A program made the translations under genes and the position numbers. From NCBI RefSeq assembly GCF_025154015.1, contig NZ_JAOAMV010000006.1, positions 62,001 through 126,000 of the forward strand: a stretch of DNA of 64,000 nt, given 5' to 3'. Shown here piece by piece: positions 27,153-36,106 of this stretch (within the stretch, counting starts at the first letter, position 1; each line of letters begins with the position of its first letter). This stretch comes from Tsuneonella litorea. Lineage in GTDB: Bacteria > Pseudomonadota > Alphaproteobacteria > Sphingomonadales > Sphingomonadaceae. The notes below the pieces were generated by a model that was not told where the DNA came from, did no database searches, and saw only the letters and a program-made list of their open reading frames with translations.

Positions 27153-28196
27153 TCAGCGCGCGGGACGAACGCTGCCCCGCTCGATGAGCTGGACCGGCAC
27201 GCGGCGGGTCGGCTCGCCTTCGGGGTCGAAGATGCGCGAGACGAGCGCCCGGCCCGCCTCGGCGAAGTCAGGCTCGATCGTGGTCAGCGGCGGATGCGCG
27301 TGGACGCCGGCGGCAAGCCCGTCGAAGCCGACAACCCCGAAATCGTTCGGCACGCGCACGCCCGCGCGGTCAAGCGCCTCGAGCGCGCCGAGGGCGATCG
27401 CGTCGTTGGCGGCGAAGACGGCATCGGGAGGCTCCGGCAAAGCCAGCAGCCGCTCGATCGCCTCGCGCCCCCCGGCCACCCGGTCGGCCCCGGAAACGTC
27501 GAATGGCTCGATCGCAGGGAGCCCGCTGTGCATCAGCGTCTCGCGATAGCCTTGATACCGCTCGGCGAACTGGGGATGCTCGGAATCGACGGTGCCGAGA
27601 AAGCCGATCCGGCGGTAGCCGGCGTTAACCAGCCGTTCGACCGCGAGCTGCGCGCCGCGGGCATTGTCGGCCCGGACCCAGCGCCCGTCGTCGTGCGGGG
27701 CGCCCCAGACCGCCACCGGGCCTTCCGGGTCGGTTTTCAGCAAGTCCGCCCAGGCCGCCCGGTTGACGCTCGTGCCCATGACGACGAGCCCGTCTGCCTG
27801 GCCTTGCGCGAAGTAGTTCCAGCCGAACTCGCCCGGGTCCGACTGGAACGACACGAGCGACTGGTATCCGCATTCCGCGGCGGCCGCGCAGGTGCTGCCG
27901 AGCAGCGCGTAGTGAAACCCGCTCACCCGCGTCGGGTCGAAGCCAGTCCGTCCGACGACGACGATCGCCAGCGTCCCGGTGCGCCCGCTGCGGAGCCGGG
28001 CGGCGCGGGCATCGACGTGGTAGCCCAGCCTTGCCGCCGCCGCTTCGACGCGGGCACGGGTCTCGTCGGTGATCGAAGGCGACCCGGCGAGCGCGCGGCT
28101 GACCGTCGACTGGCTGACGCCCGCGGCCTCGGCCACGTCGAACGATGTCACCCGGCTGCGCCGCACCCGTCCCTCCGCACTGTTAGGGCGTTTCAC
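27153..28196 (-). CDS. LacI-family transcriptional regulator
   Basis: A 347-aa sugar-type repressor. The HTH is SFDVAEAAGVSQSTVSRALAGSPSITDETRARVEAAAARLGY (about residues 18-60). The periplasmic-binding-protein-like effector domain follows, with GVVGFDGLAAGVHAHPPLTTIEPD near the end. No sugar-utilisation operon is adjacent; the sugar MFS at 36475 is 8 kb away, so the target is not clear. It converges with the AsnC gene 3 bp away. Confidence 0.94.
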   Translation of the reverse strand: MKRPNSAEGRVRRSRVTSFDVAEAAGVSQSTVSRALAGSPSITDETRARVEAAAARLGYHVDARAARLRSGRTGTLAIVVVGRTGFDPTRVSGFHYALLGSTCAAAAECGYQSLVSFQSDPGEFGWNYFAQGQADGLVVMGTSVNRAAWADLLKTDPEGPVAVWGAPHDDGRWVRADNARGAQLAVERLVNAGYRRIGFLGTVDSEHPQFAERYQGYRETLMHSGLPAIEPFDVSGADRVAGGREAIERLLALPEPPDAVFAANDAIALGALEALDRAGVRVPNDFGVVGFDGLAAGVHAHPPLTTIEPDFAEAGRALVSRIFDPEGEPTRRVPVQLIERGSVRPAR

Positions 28197-28267
28197 GCAC
28201 GCCCTTGTCGCCCGCGGTTCTTGGAAAGACCCGCGCCCGGTGTCAACGCAAATGCGGGAGCGCGATT

Positions 28268-28283
28268 GGCAAAAGCATTTTCC
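28268..28283. promoter_or_regulatory. Possible LacI-type operator
   Basis: The imperfect palindrome GGCAAAAGCATTTTCC has a central GC like many LacI-family operators and lies between the divergent LacI regulator and holin genes. It could be an autoregulatory site; no experimental basis. Confidence 0.35.
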
Positions 28284-28333
28284 TACACGAACCGATATGG
28301 TTAGTTTCGGGTCGAATCAGGAGATTGTGTCCC

Positions 28334-28747
28334 ATGCCCGTCCTTGAAACCCTTGTCGGCCCCATCGCCTCGATCATCGACAAGATCATTCCGGATAAGG
28401 AGGCTCGCGCGAAGGCCAAGCTGGCCTTGATCGAATTGCAGGGCACGCAAGATCTGAGACAGATCGAGGCGCGCCTCTCGGCGATCGTCACCGAGGCGCA
28501 GTCGCCAGACCCGTGGACCAGCCGCGCGCGCCCGAGCTTTCTCTATGTGATGTACGCGATGCTGCTGTTCGCCCTGCCGGTGGGGCTGCTGTCGCTGTTC
28601 CTCCCCGACGCCGCCGGGCGCATCGCGGGCGCGATGACCGCCTACCTGCGCGGCCTGCCGGATGAACTCTACGCGCTCTTCGGGACCGGTTACCTCGGCT
28701 ACACCGCCGCGCGGCAGTGGGGGAAGATCAAAGGCGTGGACAACTGA
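28334..28747 (+). CDS. GTA-type holin (3-TM holin, gene-transfer-agent release family)
   Basis: A 137-aa membrane protein matching the holin family linked with release of gene transfer agents. An amphipathic N-terminal half (LVGPIASIIDKIIPDKEARAKAKLALIELQ) is followed by RARPSFLYVMYAMLLFALPVGLLSLF and a second hydrophobic stretch near DELYALFGTGYLGYTAARQW. A holin lets an endolysin reach peptidoglycan. No endolysin or GTA capsid genes are in this window. Confidence 0.85.
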   Translation: MPVLETLVGPIASIIDKIIPDKEARAKAKLALIELQGTQDLRQIEARLSAIVTEAQSPDPWTSRARPSFLYVMYAMLLFALPVGLLSLFLPDAAGRIAGAMTAYLRGLPDELYALFGTGYLGYTAARQWGKIKGVDN

Positions 28748-28819
28748 CGGCCCTTGGGCAGCCACGCTGCCAGCTAAATCGGGGCTGGAACCAACGCTCG
28801 CCAGACCTATTATATTGCA

Positions 28820-29140
28820 ATGCACAATCCAGCCGACGACACGGTCACCAGGATCGCGCTCTGCACCCTCGCAATCGAGCGCAGGGCGGCGATCAAGGCG
28901 CGCTACAACGGCGCCGAGGTCGAACTGCACCCCCACCAGCTCGTCGATCGCAACGGCACGCCCTACTTGCGCGCGGCCAATCCGGCGAAGGCCCGCAGGA
29001 TCGACGAGGCTCCCGCGCTTGGCTTCTTCCACCTTGGCGGCCTGTCCGACCTGACGCTGTGCGGCCATTCGTTCGAGCCGTTGTCGGCTGAATCGACTGC
29101 ACCGGCCCGCGAGACCGACACGGTACTCGCGACGCTCTAG
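28820..29140 (+). CDS. Hypothetical protein with weak WYL-like pattern
   Basis: A 106-aa protein. IERRAAIKARYNGAEVELHPHQLVDRNGTPYLRAANPAKARRIDEAPALGFFHL, shown here only by its ends, resembles the beta-rich WYL ligand-sensing module (Y-N-G, P-H-Q, Y-L, R-R-I). The similarity is weak and there is no DNA-binding part. No Shine-Dalgarno precedes the ATG; TATTAT at 28808-28813 is 7 nt upstream, so the transcript may be leaderless. It is not recognised as a named family. Confidence 0.6.
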   Translation: MHNPADDTVTRIALCTLAIERRAAIKARYNGAEVELHPHQLVDRNGTPYLRAANPAKARRIDEAPALGFFHLGGLSDLTLCGHSFEPLSAESTAPARETDTVLATL

Positions 29141-29172
29141 CGGCCCGGCCGGGTCCCCGCTAAGCGAGGCAG

Positions 29173-29610
29173 ATGGCTTCGAACCTCGTCTACGTCCTCA
29201 ACGGCCCTAACCTCAACCTACTCGGCACGCGCGAGCCGGAGATCTACGGCTCGGAAACGCTCGACGACATCGCGGCGATGCTCGATGACCGTGCGCGCGA
29301 ACTGGGGCTGGAGGTCGACGTGCGCCAGTCCAACCACGAGGGCCACCTCGTCGACTGGCTGCACGAGGCGCGCGCCGACGGGGCGAAGGCGGTCCTGCTC
29401 AACGCGGGCGCCTATACCCACACCTCGATCGCGTTGCTCGATGCGATTCGCGCGATCGGCGTGCCGGTCATAGAGGTTCACCTGTCCGACCCGTCCTCCC
29501 GTGAGGCGTTCCGCCATGTGTCCTATGTCGGCATGGCGGCGGTGGACGAGGTGAAGGGGCTGGGCGCCCACGGCTATGTCGTGGCACTGGAAAAGGCGGC
29601 CGCGCTCTAG
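29173..29610 (+). CDS. aroQ: 3-dehydroquinate dehydratase, type II
   Basis: Dodecameric enzyme of the shikimate pathway (145 aa) that dehydrates 3-dehydroquinate. The signature NGPNLNLLGTREPEIYG gives Arg 20 and catalytic Tyr 25; NAGAYTHTS gives Asn 77, and EVHLSDPSSREAFR gives catalytic His 103. GAGG precedes the start. It leads the aroQ-accB-accC cluster, a conserved order. Confidence 0.97.
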   Translation: MASNLVYVLNGPNLNLLGTREPEIYGSETLDDIAAMLDDRARELGLEVDVRQSNHEGHLVDWLHEARADGAKAVLLNAGAYTHTSIALLDAIRAIGVPVIEVHLSDPSSREAFRHVSYVGMAAVDEVKGLGAHGYVVALEKAAAL

Positions 29611-29677
29611 CGTCCTCCCCTTGCCAGCGCGGCTCGCCCCGCGCATAGGCACCCGCCTGACATAGCAAGAGGCAAAG

Positions 29678-30166
29678 ATGGCCGAAACAAAGGGCGCCGC
29701 CGGGCGTAGCTCGGGCATGAACGTCGACACCAAGCTGGTTCGCGAGCTCGCCGAGCTGCTCGCCGAGACCGGCCTTACCGAAATCGAGGTCGAGGACGGC
29801 GACCGCAAGGTCCGCGTCGCGCGCGGCGGCGGCGTTCCGATGGCCGCGCCTGTCGCGATGGCTCCGCCGCCTCCGCAGGCGGCGCCCGCCGCCCCGGCGA
29901 CGCCTCCCGCGGCGGACGCACCGGCCGATGTCGCCGGTGCGCTGAAGTCACCGATGGTCGGCACCGTCTACCTGTCGGCCGAACCGGGCGCCGCGCCGTT
30001 CGTGAAGGTGGGCGACAGCGTGAAGAAGGGCGACACGCTGGTCATCGTCGAGGCGATGAAGGTGATGAACCCGATCACCGCCGACAAGGCCGGCACGATC
30101 AAGGCGATCCTTGTCGAGAACGCCCAGCCGGTCGAATACGACCAGCCGCTGGTCGTGATCGGCTGA
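29678..30166 (+). CDS. accB: Acetyl-CoA carboxylase biotin carboxyl carrier protein
   Basis: Carries biotin between the two half-reactions that make malonyl-CoA for fatty acid synthesis. The 162-aa protein has an N-terminal helix ([22 protein letters not shown]), an Ala/Pro linker (about 55-87) and a biotinyl domain with EAMKVMN, where Lys 128 is biotinylated. AGAGG upstream supports the ATG at 29678. accC follows 7 bp later. Confidence 0.97.
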   Translation: MAETKGAAGRSSGMNVDTKLVRELAELLAETGLTEIEVEDGDRKVRVARGGGVPMAAPVAMAPPPPQAAPAAPATPPAADAPADVAGALKSPMVGTVYLSAEPGAAPFVKVGDSVKKGDTLVIVEAMKVMNPITADKAGTIKAILVENAQPVEYDQPLVVIG

Positions 30167-30173
30167 GCACGCC

Positions 30174-31523
30174 ATGGGAATCTCTCGGATACTGATCGCC
30201 AACCGCGGCGAGATCGCGCTGCGCATCCACCGCGCCGCGCATGAGATGGGGATCGAGACGGTCGCGGTGCATTCGACCGCCGATGCGGACGCGATGCACG
30301 TCCGCCTCGCCGACCACGCGGTGTGCATCGGCCCGCCCAGCGCGACCGACAGCTACCTCAACGTCGCGGCCATCATCTCGGCCGCCGAGATATCGCAGGC
30401 CGACGCGATCCACCCGGGCTACGGGTTCCTGTCCGAGAACGCCAAGTTCGCCGAGATCGTCGAGGCGCACGGGATCACCTGGATCGGCCCCAAGCCCGAA
30501 CACATCGTGACGATGGGCGACAAGGTCGAGGCCAAGCGCACGGCAGGCAGGCTCGGCCTGCCGCTGGTGCCGGGCAGCGACGGCGCGGTCAGCGACTTCG
30601 AGGAAGCGAAGAAGATCGCCGACGACATCGGCTATCCGGTGATCATCAAGGCGGCCTCGGGCGGCGGCGGCCGCGGCATGAAGGTGTGCGAGAGCGAGGA
30701 CACGCTCGAGACGCTGATGAAGCAGGCCGGCAGCGAGGCCAAGGCCGCGTTCGGCGACGCCACCGTCTACATCGAGAAGTACCTCGGCAATCCGCGGCAC
30801 ATCGAGTTCCAGGTGTTCGGCGACGGCAACGGCAACGCGATTCACCTCGGCGAGCGCGACTGCTCGCTCCAGCGCCGCCACCAGAAGGTGCTCGAGGAAG
30901 CGCCCTCGCCCGTCATCACGCCCGAGGACCGGGCGCGCATGGGCGACGTCTGCGCCAAGGCGATGGCCGACATGGGCTATCGCGGCGCGGGCACGATCGA
31001 GTTCCTGTGGGAAAACGGCGCGTTCTATTTCATCGAGATGAACACCCGCCTGCAGGTCGAACACCCGGTGACCGAGGCGATCACCGGGCTTGACCTCGTC
31101 CGCGAGCAGATCCGCGTCGCCGACGGCAAGCCGCTGTCGGTCACGCAGGACGAGATCGCGTTCAAGGGCCACGCGATCGAGTGCCGCATCAACGCCGAGG
31201 ACCCGTGGACCTTCGCCCCCTCGCCGGGGCTGGTTTCGGCGTACCACGCGGCGGGCGGGATGCACGTGCGGGTCGATAGCGGGCTCTACGCCGGCTACCG
31301 GATCCCCCCGTACTATGACAGCATGATCGCCAAGCTGATCGTCTACGGGCGCACGCGCGAAGGGTGCATCATGCGCCTGCGCCGCGCGCTGGAGGAAATG
31401 GTGGTGGAAGGGGTGAAGACCTCTATCCCGCTCCACCAGGAACTGATCCGCCAGCCCGACGTGCTGAGCGGCGATTACTCGATCAAGTGGCTCGAGGAAT
31501 GGCTCAAGGAGCGCGCGTCCTGA
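30174..31523 (+). CDS. accC: Acetyl-CoA carboxylase biotin carboxylase subunit
   Basis: ATP-grasp enzyme (449 aa) that carboxylates the biotin on AccB. It starts with [13 protein letters not shown]. The ATP site includes [13 protein letters not shown] (about residues 159-171), and catalytic segments are [19 protein letters not shown] and [14 protein letters not shown]. Length is the family standard. It is cotranscribed with accB. Confidence 0.98.
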   Translation: MGISRILIANRGEIALRIHRAAHEMGIETVAVHSTADADAMHVRLADHAVCIGPPSATDSYLNVAAIISAAEISQADAIHPGYGFLSENAKFAEIVEAHGITWIGPKPEHIVTMGDKVEAKRTAGRLGLPLVPGSDGAVSDFEEAKKIADDIGYPVIIKAASGGGGRGMKVCESEDTLETLMKQAGSEAKAAFGDATVYIEKYLGNPRHIEFQVFGDGNGNAIHLGERDCSLQRRHQKVLEEAPSPVITPEDRARMGDVCAKAMADMGYRGAGTIEFLWENGAFYFIEMNTRLQVEHPVTEAITGLDLVREQIRVADGKPLSVTQDEIAFKGHAIECRINAEDPWTFAPSPGLVSAYHAAGGMHVRVDSGLYAGYRIPPYYDSMIAKLIVYGRTREGCIMRLRRALEEMVVEGVKTSIPLHQELIRQPDVLSGDYSIKWLEEWLKERAS

Positions 31524-31547
31524 CCGGTTGCGAACGCCGCGGCCCGG

Positions 31548-31588
31548 TGTTGGCAAACCATCGGTAATTCATCGGCGCTCCATCATGG
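31548..31588 (+). repeat. 11-bp phased CATCGG array upstream of a lipoprotein gene
   Basis: Units start at 31548 (TGTTGG, weak), 31559 (CATCGG), 31570 (CATCGG) and 31581 (CATCATGG), exactly 11 bp apart, about 53 nt before the lipoprotein start. Layout matches the array at 25844-25884, including the closing CCATCATGG. Confidence 0.6.
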
Positions 31589-31641
31589 ACTGATGGCGCG
31601 CTGCGGCAGAACCTGCCCCCACCTTGGATGAGGAGGGGTGC

Positions 31642-32544
31642 ATGAACACGCAATTCCGGCGCGCTGCAGCGGCAGCCCTGGTGATGACCTTGACTGGCGG
31701 TTGCGGCGAGGGCTCCGGCGGTCCGACGCAAGGCGCCGCCGTTTCGAGCGGGCAGACGGGTGGTTCGGGAACCACCTCGAACGCGCCGTCGAACACCTAT
31801 CCGCCGGCGCCCGCCAACGCGAACGGGCCGGTCAGCTACGACGCGGTCGGCTGGTCGAAGGACCACAAGGCCGGGACGATTTCCGAGATCGCGCCGGCAG
31901 ACTTCACCTTCGCGTGGGACGGGCAATCGTACTACAACGTCGCGATCGCCAGAGTCGGCGCGGGGCGACTGCGCTACTTCTTCGGCAGAAACGGCAACGC
32001 CAGCGTGTTCTCGCTCGAACAGGCGGACGGGACCGTCATTCCAGTCGCCGTTTCATGGGTCGCCACCGAGCCGCTGCTCGCGCGCGCCGAAAGCGTGTTC
32101 TATCATTATCCGGCATCGGGCACTTCCACGCCCGCCAGAGAATTCTCGGGCGCCCTGATCCTTGGCCGACTGACCGGTGCAGCGGCCATGCCAACCGCCG
32201 GCACCCGCACCTATCGCTTCCAGAGCCAAGGGACCGGGACGGCCGAATTCACGGCGGATTTCGCATCCGGCACTCTCGCGGGCAATCTCGCCATCAGTTA
32301 TCAGGACGCCTGGGGACCGTATCCCCCCACGCCCGCCACGCTGTCGAACCTGGTCTGGTCGCCCGACAGGACATCGTTCTCGGCAACCTACACGCTCGCA
32401 GGGACCCCTGGCGAGGGGACGCTGAAGGGGTGGTTTTTCGGCCCCGGAGCGGAAACCCTCGGCCTCGCCTGGAAAGGTCCGGTGGGCGATCCGTACGACA
32501 GCACCACCACTTACGAGGTGTTCGGAGCATGGCGTCTCGACTAG
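31642..32544 (+). CDS. Surface-type lipoprotein, TbpB-like beta-barrel
   Basis: A 300-aa lipoprotein with lipobox LTGGC (Cys 21), then a Gly/Ser/Thr/Pro-rich linker (about 22-65). The C-terminal half has repeated beta segments ending YRFQSQGTGTAEFTADFASGTLAGNLAIS and LKGWFFGPGAETLGLAWKG. FYGPxAxExGGxF-type endings are typical of transferrin-binding-protein-like barrels. Ligand unknown. Start is set by GAGGAGGGG upstream. A CATCGG array precedes it. Confidence 0.78.
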   Translation: MNTQFRRAAAAALVMTLTGGCGEGSGGPTQGAAVSSGQTGGSGTTSNAPSNTYPPAPANANGPVSYDAVGWSKDHKAGTISEIAPADFTFAWDGQSYYNVAIARVGAGRLRYFFGRNGNASVFSLEQADGTVIPVAVSWVATEPLLARAESVFYHYPASGTSTPAREFSGALILGRLTGAAAMPTAGTRTYRFQSQGTGTAEFTADFASGTLAGNLAISYQDAWGPYPPTPATLSNLVWSPDRTSFSATYTLAGTPGEGTLKGWFFGPGAETLGLAWKGPVGDPYDSTTTYEVFGAWRLD

Positions 32545-32568
32545 CCGGGCCGCGAAGGGGCATCGCGG

Positions 32569-33033
32569 CTAGTCCAGCGGAACGCCGGGCTCGTGCTTGG
32601 CGGTACGGATCGTCAGCGAGGTCTTCACGCTGTCGACGTTGGGCGCAGGGGTCAGCTTGCTGGTCAGGAATTCCTGGAAGCTCTGGAGGTCCTGGCTGAC
32701 GATCTTGAGGATGAAGTCGATCTCGCCGTTGAGCATGTGGCACTCGCGCACCTCGGGCAGCGACTTCATGTGCTCCTCGAACTCGCGCAGGGCGCTCTCG
32801 GCCTGGCTCTTGAGGCTCACCATGGCGAAGACCGTGATCGCGAAGCCGAGCTTGGAGGGATCGAGTTCGGCGTGGTATCCGCGGATCACGCCCTCTTCCT
32901 CGAGGCTGCGGACCCGGCGCAGGCACGGCGGCGCGGTCAGGCCCACGCGGCTGGCGAGCTCGACGTTGGTCACCCGTCCCTCGGCCTGCAGTTCCGCGAG
33001 CAATTTCCGGTCGATATCGTCGAGATTGGCCAT
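32569..33033 (-). CDS. Lrp/AsnC-family regulator, Lrp-like
   Basis: A 154-aa regulator with HTH LDDIDRKLLAELQAEGRVTNVELASRVGLTAPPCLRRVRSL and a RAM domain (FAITVFAMVSLKSQ to TPAPNVDSVKTSLTIRT). The closing TPAPNVxxVKTSLTIR is typical of the Lrp branch. The start at 33033 gives family length; upstream extension is not family-like. A promoter candidate lies at 33110-33138. Confidence 0.94.
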   Translation of the reverse strand: MANLDDIDRKLLAELQAEGRVTNVELASRVGLTAPPCLRRVRSLEEEGVIRGYHAELDPSKLGFAITVFAMVSLKSQAESALREFEEHMKSLPEVRECHMLNGEIDFILKIVSQDLQSFQEFLTSKLTPAPNVDSVKTSLTIRTAKHEPGVPLD

Positions 33034-33109
33034 TAGGGCGCCCCTGATATGCCCGCCCGGACCCTGTTTTCCGGGCAACGAAGGCAGCGCTGAGTCGCGC
33101 TGCCGGATA

Positions 33110-33138
33110 ATTTTATTGTTTCTGCCAGCAATTGTCCC
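33110..33138 (-). promoter_or_regulatory. Possible promoter of the Lrp-like gene
   Basis: On the minus strand GGGACA (33138-33133) and TAAAAT (33115-33110) are 17 bp apart in a locally AT-rich patch, about 75 nt before the start codon. Lrp-type genes are often autoregulated in such regions. Tentative. Confidence 0.4.
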
Positions 33139-33248
33139 GCTTTGCAACGCGCGGGCCGTCACCCGTGCGGCGCGCACCGCTGCGTGGTAGTCGACAAGTG
33201 GACGGCGCGCCTTCCGGTAGCGGTCGGCGGTGCCATATCAGGAGCAGC

Positions 33249-34976
33249 ATGCATTTCGACGATCGCCTTGCCACGGTCCTGCGCCACCGCGCGGCGGGCG
33301 AGCGCGCGGCGCGTACGCAGTTCCGCCAGCTGCTCGACCTGCTCGGCAGCCGGCGGCACGGCCGCGACGAGAGCCTGCTTGCAGCGGCCTGGCTGAGGCT
33401 GGCCGCGCTCGGGGAATCGCTCCCCGCGGTCGAGCGCGCGCAGATGATTCGCGAACCGGGGTTGCGGTTCCGCAATCCCGAGCTGGCGCTCCACCTGGCC
33501 GAGGACGAGCCCGAGGTGGCCGCAGCCGCGCTCGGCGTTGCCCACCTCGGCGTCGACGATTGGGACGCGCTGATCCCCCGCCTGCCGATCCGCGCGCGGG
33601 GCTTCCTGCGGCTGCGCCGCGACCTCCCGGTCCCGACGCAGGAACTGCTCGAACGACTCGGCGTGCGCGATCGCGGCCTGCCGCGTCCCCAGCACATGGG
33701 GGACGCCGCGCACGAACCGCTCGACCTCGTGGTCGAAGCCGAACCCGCAGCGCCCTTCGGCCGTATTCCGGCCAACGACGTCGCCGACGACGCGGCCACT
33801 GCGCAACCCGCCCCGGCGCCCGGCGATGCCCCCGCGGTCGCCGCCGACGACAGCGAGATCGGCGCGCTGGTCAAGCGGATCGAGGCATTTCGCAGGCACC
33901 GCGCCGCGCATCCTTCGCCCGAGCACGACGATCCCCGCCTCCCGCTTGGCGAGCGCAGGGATGCAGCGCCCCGGCCGCTCGCGGGCTTTGCCTTTACGAC
34001 CGACGCGGAAGGCCGGATCGACTGGGCCGACGCACCCGTCGCGCCGATGGTGGTCGGCGCGCTGCTGGCCGCCGCCAGCAGTCGGTCCGGCCGCCACCAG
34101 CCGATCGTCGCCGCGCCGGTCCCCTGGCAGGGTGCGCCGGCCGTCTCGGGCGATTGGGTCGTCGACGCGGCGCCGCGGTTCAGCGATCCGGGCGGCCGGT
34201 TCCTCGGCTACGCCGGCCGGTTCCGCCGCCCCGCGCCGCCCGAGGCCGCCGCACCGGCGCGCGATCCGGCGGCCGACCGGATGCGTCAGCTGCTCCACGA
34301 GCTGAAAACGCCGGTCAACGCCATCCAGGGCTTCGCCGAGGTCATCCAGCAACAGCTGTTCGGGCCCACGCCGCACGAATACCGCGCGCTCGCCGCCGCG
34401 ATTGCCGGCGACGCGGCGCGAATCCTTGCCGGGTTCGACGAGCTTGACCGGCTGGCCAAGCTCGAGAGCGGCGCACTGCAGCTCGAACCCGGCCAGGCCG
34501 ATTGGGCGCAGATCGTGACCGCCCTCGCCCGGCAGCTCGACGACGTGCTCAGCCCCCGCGGCGCGCGGTTCGACGTGGCGACCGCGCCCGGCCCGCTGCG
34601 CGTACCGCTCGACGCGCACGACGCCGAGGCGCTCGGCTGGAGGCTGCTGGCGACGCTGACCGGTGCCGCGGGCCCCGGCGAAGTCCTGTCGCTCGACCTC
34701 GCGCCCGAGGACGACTCGGTGCGCCTCGCGGCCACCGTTCCGGCCTCGCTCGCGCAGGCCGATGACCTCTTCGCAGCCGATGGGCGCGCCGGCGGCGGCG
34801 CGGTGAGCGCGGGAATGTTCGGCGCCGGCTTCGCGCTCCGCCTCGCCCGCGCCGAAGTTGCCGCCACCGGCGGGACGCTGGTTCGCGACGGCGACCTACT
34901 GGTCGTCACCCTCCCCCGCTTGACCGAGGCCAGGCGCGACCCTAGCCCGGTCGAGGCCGACGCCGCCCACGGGTAG
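33249..34976 (+). CDS. Soluble histidine-kinase-like protein with degraded ATPase domain
   Basis: A 575-aa protein without clear TM segments. The N-terminal half is unassigned. HisKA follows with H-box LLHELKTPVNAIQGFAEVI (His 350). The ATPase region is poor: the N-box segment reads LGWRLLATLTGAAG (about 460-475) with the usual Asn residues missing, and only a weak G2-like GAGFALRLARAEV is seen. It may dimerise or accept phosphate rather than act as a kinase. AGGAG precedes the start at 33249. A deacetylase-like gene follows 56 bp later. Confidence 0.85.
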   Translation: MHFDDRLATVLRHRAAGERAARTQFRQLLDLLGSRRHGRDESLLAAAWLRLAALGESLPAVERAQMIREPGLRFRNPELALHLAEDEPEVAAAALGVAHLGVDDWDALIPRLPIRARGFLRLRRDLPVPTQELLERLGVRDRGLPRPQHMGDAAHEPLDLVVEAEPAAPFGRIPANDVADDAATAQPAPAPGDAPAVAADDSEIGALVKRIEAFRRHRAAHPSPEHDDPRLPLGERRDAAPRPLAGFAFTTDAEGRIDWADAPVAPMVVGALLAAASSRSGRHQPIVAAPVPWQGAPAVSGDWVVDAAPRFSDPGGRFLGYAGRFRRPAPPEAAAPARDPAADRMRQLLHELKTPVNAIQGFAEVIQQQLFGPTPHEYRALAAAIAGDAARILAGFDELDRLAKLESGALQLEPGQADWAQIVTALARQLDDVLSPRGARFDVATAPGPLRVPLDAHDAEALGWRLLATLTGAAGPGEVLSLDLAPEDDSVRLAATVPASLAQADDLFAADGRAGGGAVSAGMFGAGFALRLARAEVAATGGTLVRDGDLLVVTLPRLTEARRDPSPVEADAAHG

Positions 34977-35032
34977 GCGTCGGGGCGCATCGGCGAGCCG
35001 CCCGGATCGGGTCGCCGGGACCAGGGGGCACG

Positions 35033-36031
35033 ATGGACCGGCCGATCACCGAACCGCCGCCGCAGGGCCGCGCCGCGCAATTCGGACCGGAGTTCGGCCA
35101 GCGCGTACTGCTGACAGTCGATACCGAGGAGGAGTTCGACTGGAGCGGTCCGTTCACCCGCGACGCGCACGGCCTTTCTCACGTAGAGGCGATCCCCCGC
35201 TTCCAGGCCTTCTGCGAGGACCTGGGCGTCGTCCCGGTCTACCTCGTCGACTGGCCCATCGCGACAGACGCGCGCGCGGTCGAAGTCATCGGCAGCGCGC
35301 TGCGCGGAGGCCGCGCCGAGGTCGGCATCCAGCTCCACCCGTGGGTCAACCCGCCGTTCGAGGAGGACGTCAGCCTCCGCAACAGCTTCGCCGGCAACCT
35401 GCCCCCGGCGCTCGAGCGCGAGAAGTTCCTCCGCCTGCGCGACGCGATCGCCGATGCGTTCGGTACCGACCCGCTGATCTATCGCGCGGGGCGCTACGGC
35501 TTGGGCCCGCAGACCGCGACCTTGCTTCGCGAGGCCGGGGTTCCGATCGACAGCTCGGTGCGCGCAAACTACGACTACAGCGCAGGCCACGGCCCCGACT
35601 ACAGCCGCCACCCGCTCGCGCCGTACTGGGTCGACGCGGAACGAAACCTGCTCGAACTCCCGCTCACCACCGTGCATTTCGGGATGCTCCGCAAGCAGGG
35701 CCGCGCGCTGCAGCCGCTGCTGGCGCGGGCCCCTCGCGCCGCGGGGGTGCTGTCCCGGCTGGGCCTGCTCGAACGGATCGCCCTGACGCCCGAAGGCGTG
35801 ACCGCCGAGGAAGCACTGCGCGGGATCGACATCGCGCTCGACGACGGCCTGCCGCTTCTCGTGCTGAGCTTCCACAGCCCCTCGCTCGCGACCGGGCATA
35901 CGCCCTACGTGCGCAGCGAGGCGGACCTCGAACGGCTCTACGACTGGTTCGACCGGATCTATGCCTATCTCGAGATGCGGGGCGTGGCTCCGACCACCGT
36001 GGCCGAGATCATCGACAGCGTAAGGCGCTGA
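35033..36031 (+). CDS. Polysaccharide-deacetylase-like (WalW-type) protein
   Basis: A 332-aa protein of the glycoside hydrolase/deacetylase fold. It has LLTVDTEEEFDWSG (about 26-39) with the metal-region Asp, IQLHPWVNPPF (about 99-109), a RAGRYGLGPQT segment, and the late VLSFHSPSLATGHTPYV. No signal peptide is seen, so a cytoplasmic site is likely. Only one His of the usual H-x3-H pair is visible, so activity is uncertain. It is probably coexpressed with the kinase-like gene upstream. Confidence 0.85.
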   Translation: MDRPITEPPPQGRAAQFGPEFGQRVLLTVDTEEEFDWSGPFTRDAHGLSHVEAIPRFQAFCEDLGVVPVYLVDWPIATDARAVEVIGSALRGGRAEVGIQLHPWVNPPFEEDVSLRNSFAGNLPPALEREKFLRLRDAIADAFGTDPLIYRAGRYGLGPQTATLLREAGVPIDSSVRANYDYSAGHGPDYSRHPLAPYWVDAERNLLELPLTTVHFGMLRKQGRALQPLLARAPRAAGVLSRLGLLERIALTPEGVTAEEALRGIDIALDDGLPLLVLSFHSPSLATGHTPYVRSEADLERLYDWFDRIYAYLEMRGVAPTTVAEIIDSVRR

Positions 36032-36106
36032 TCCGCTTGCCAGCGCGCGTGGCCAAGTCTACCGAGCGCCGCACCGGCCGGGACCCACATGGGGTTTCGG
36101 AAAAAG

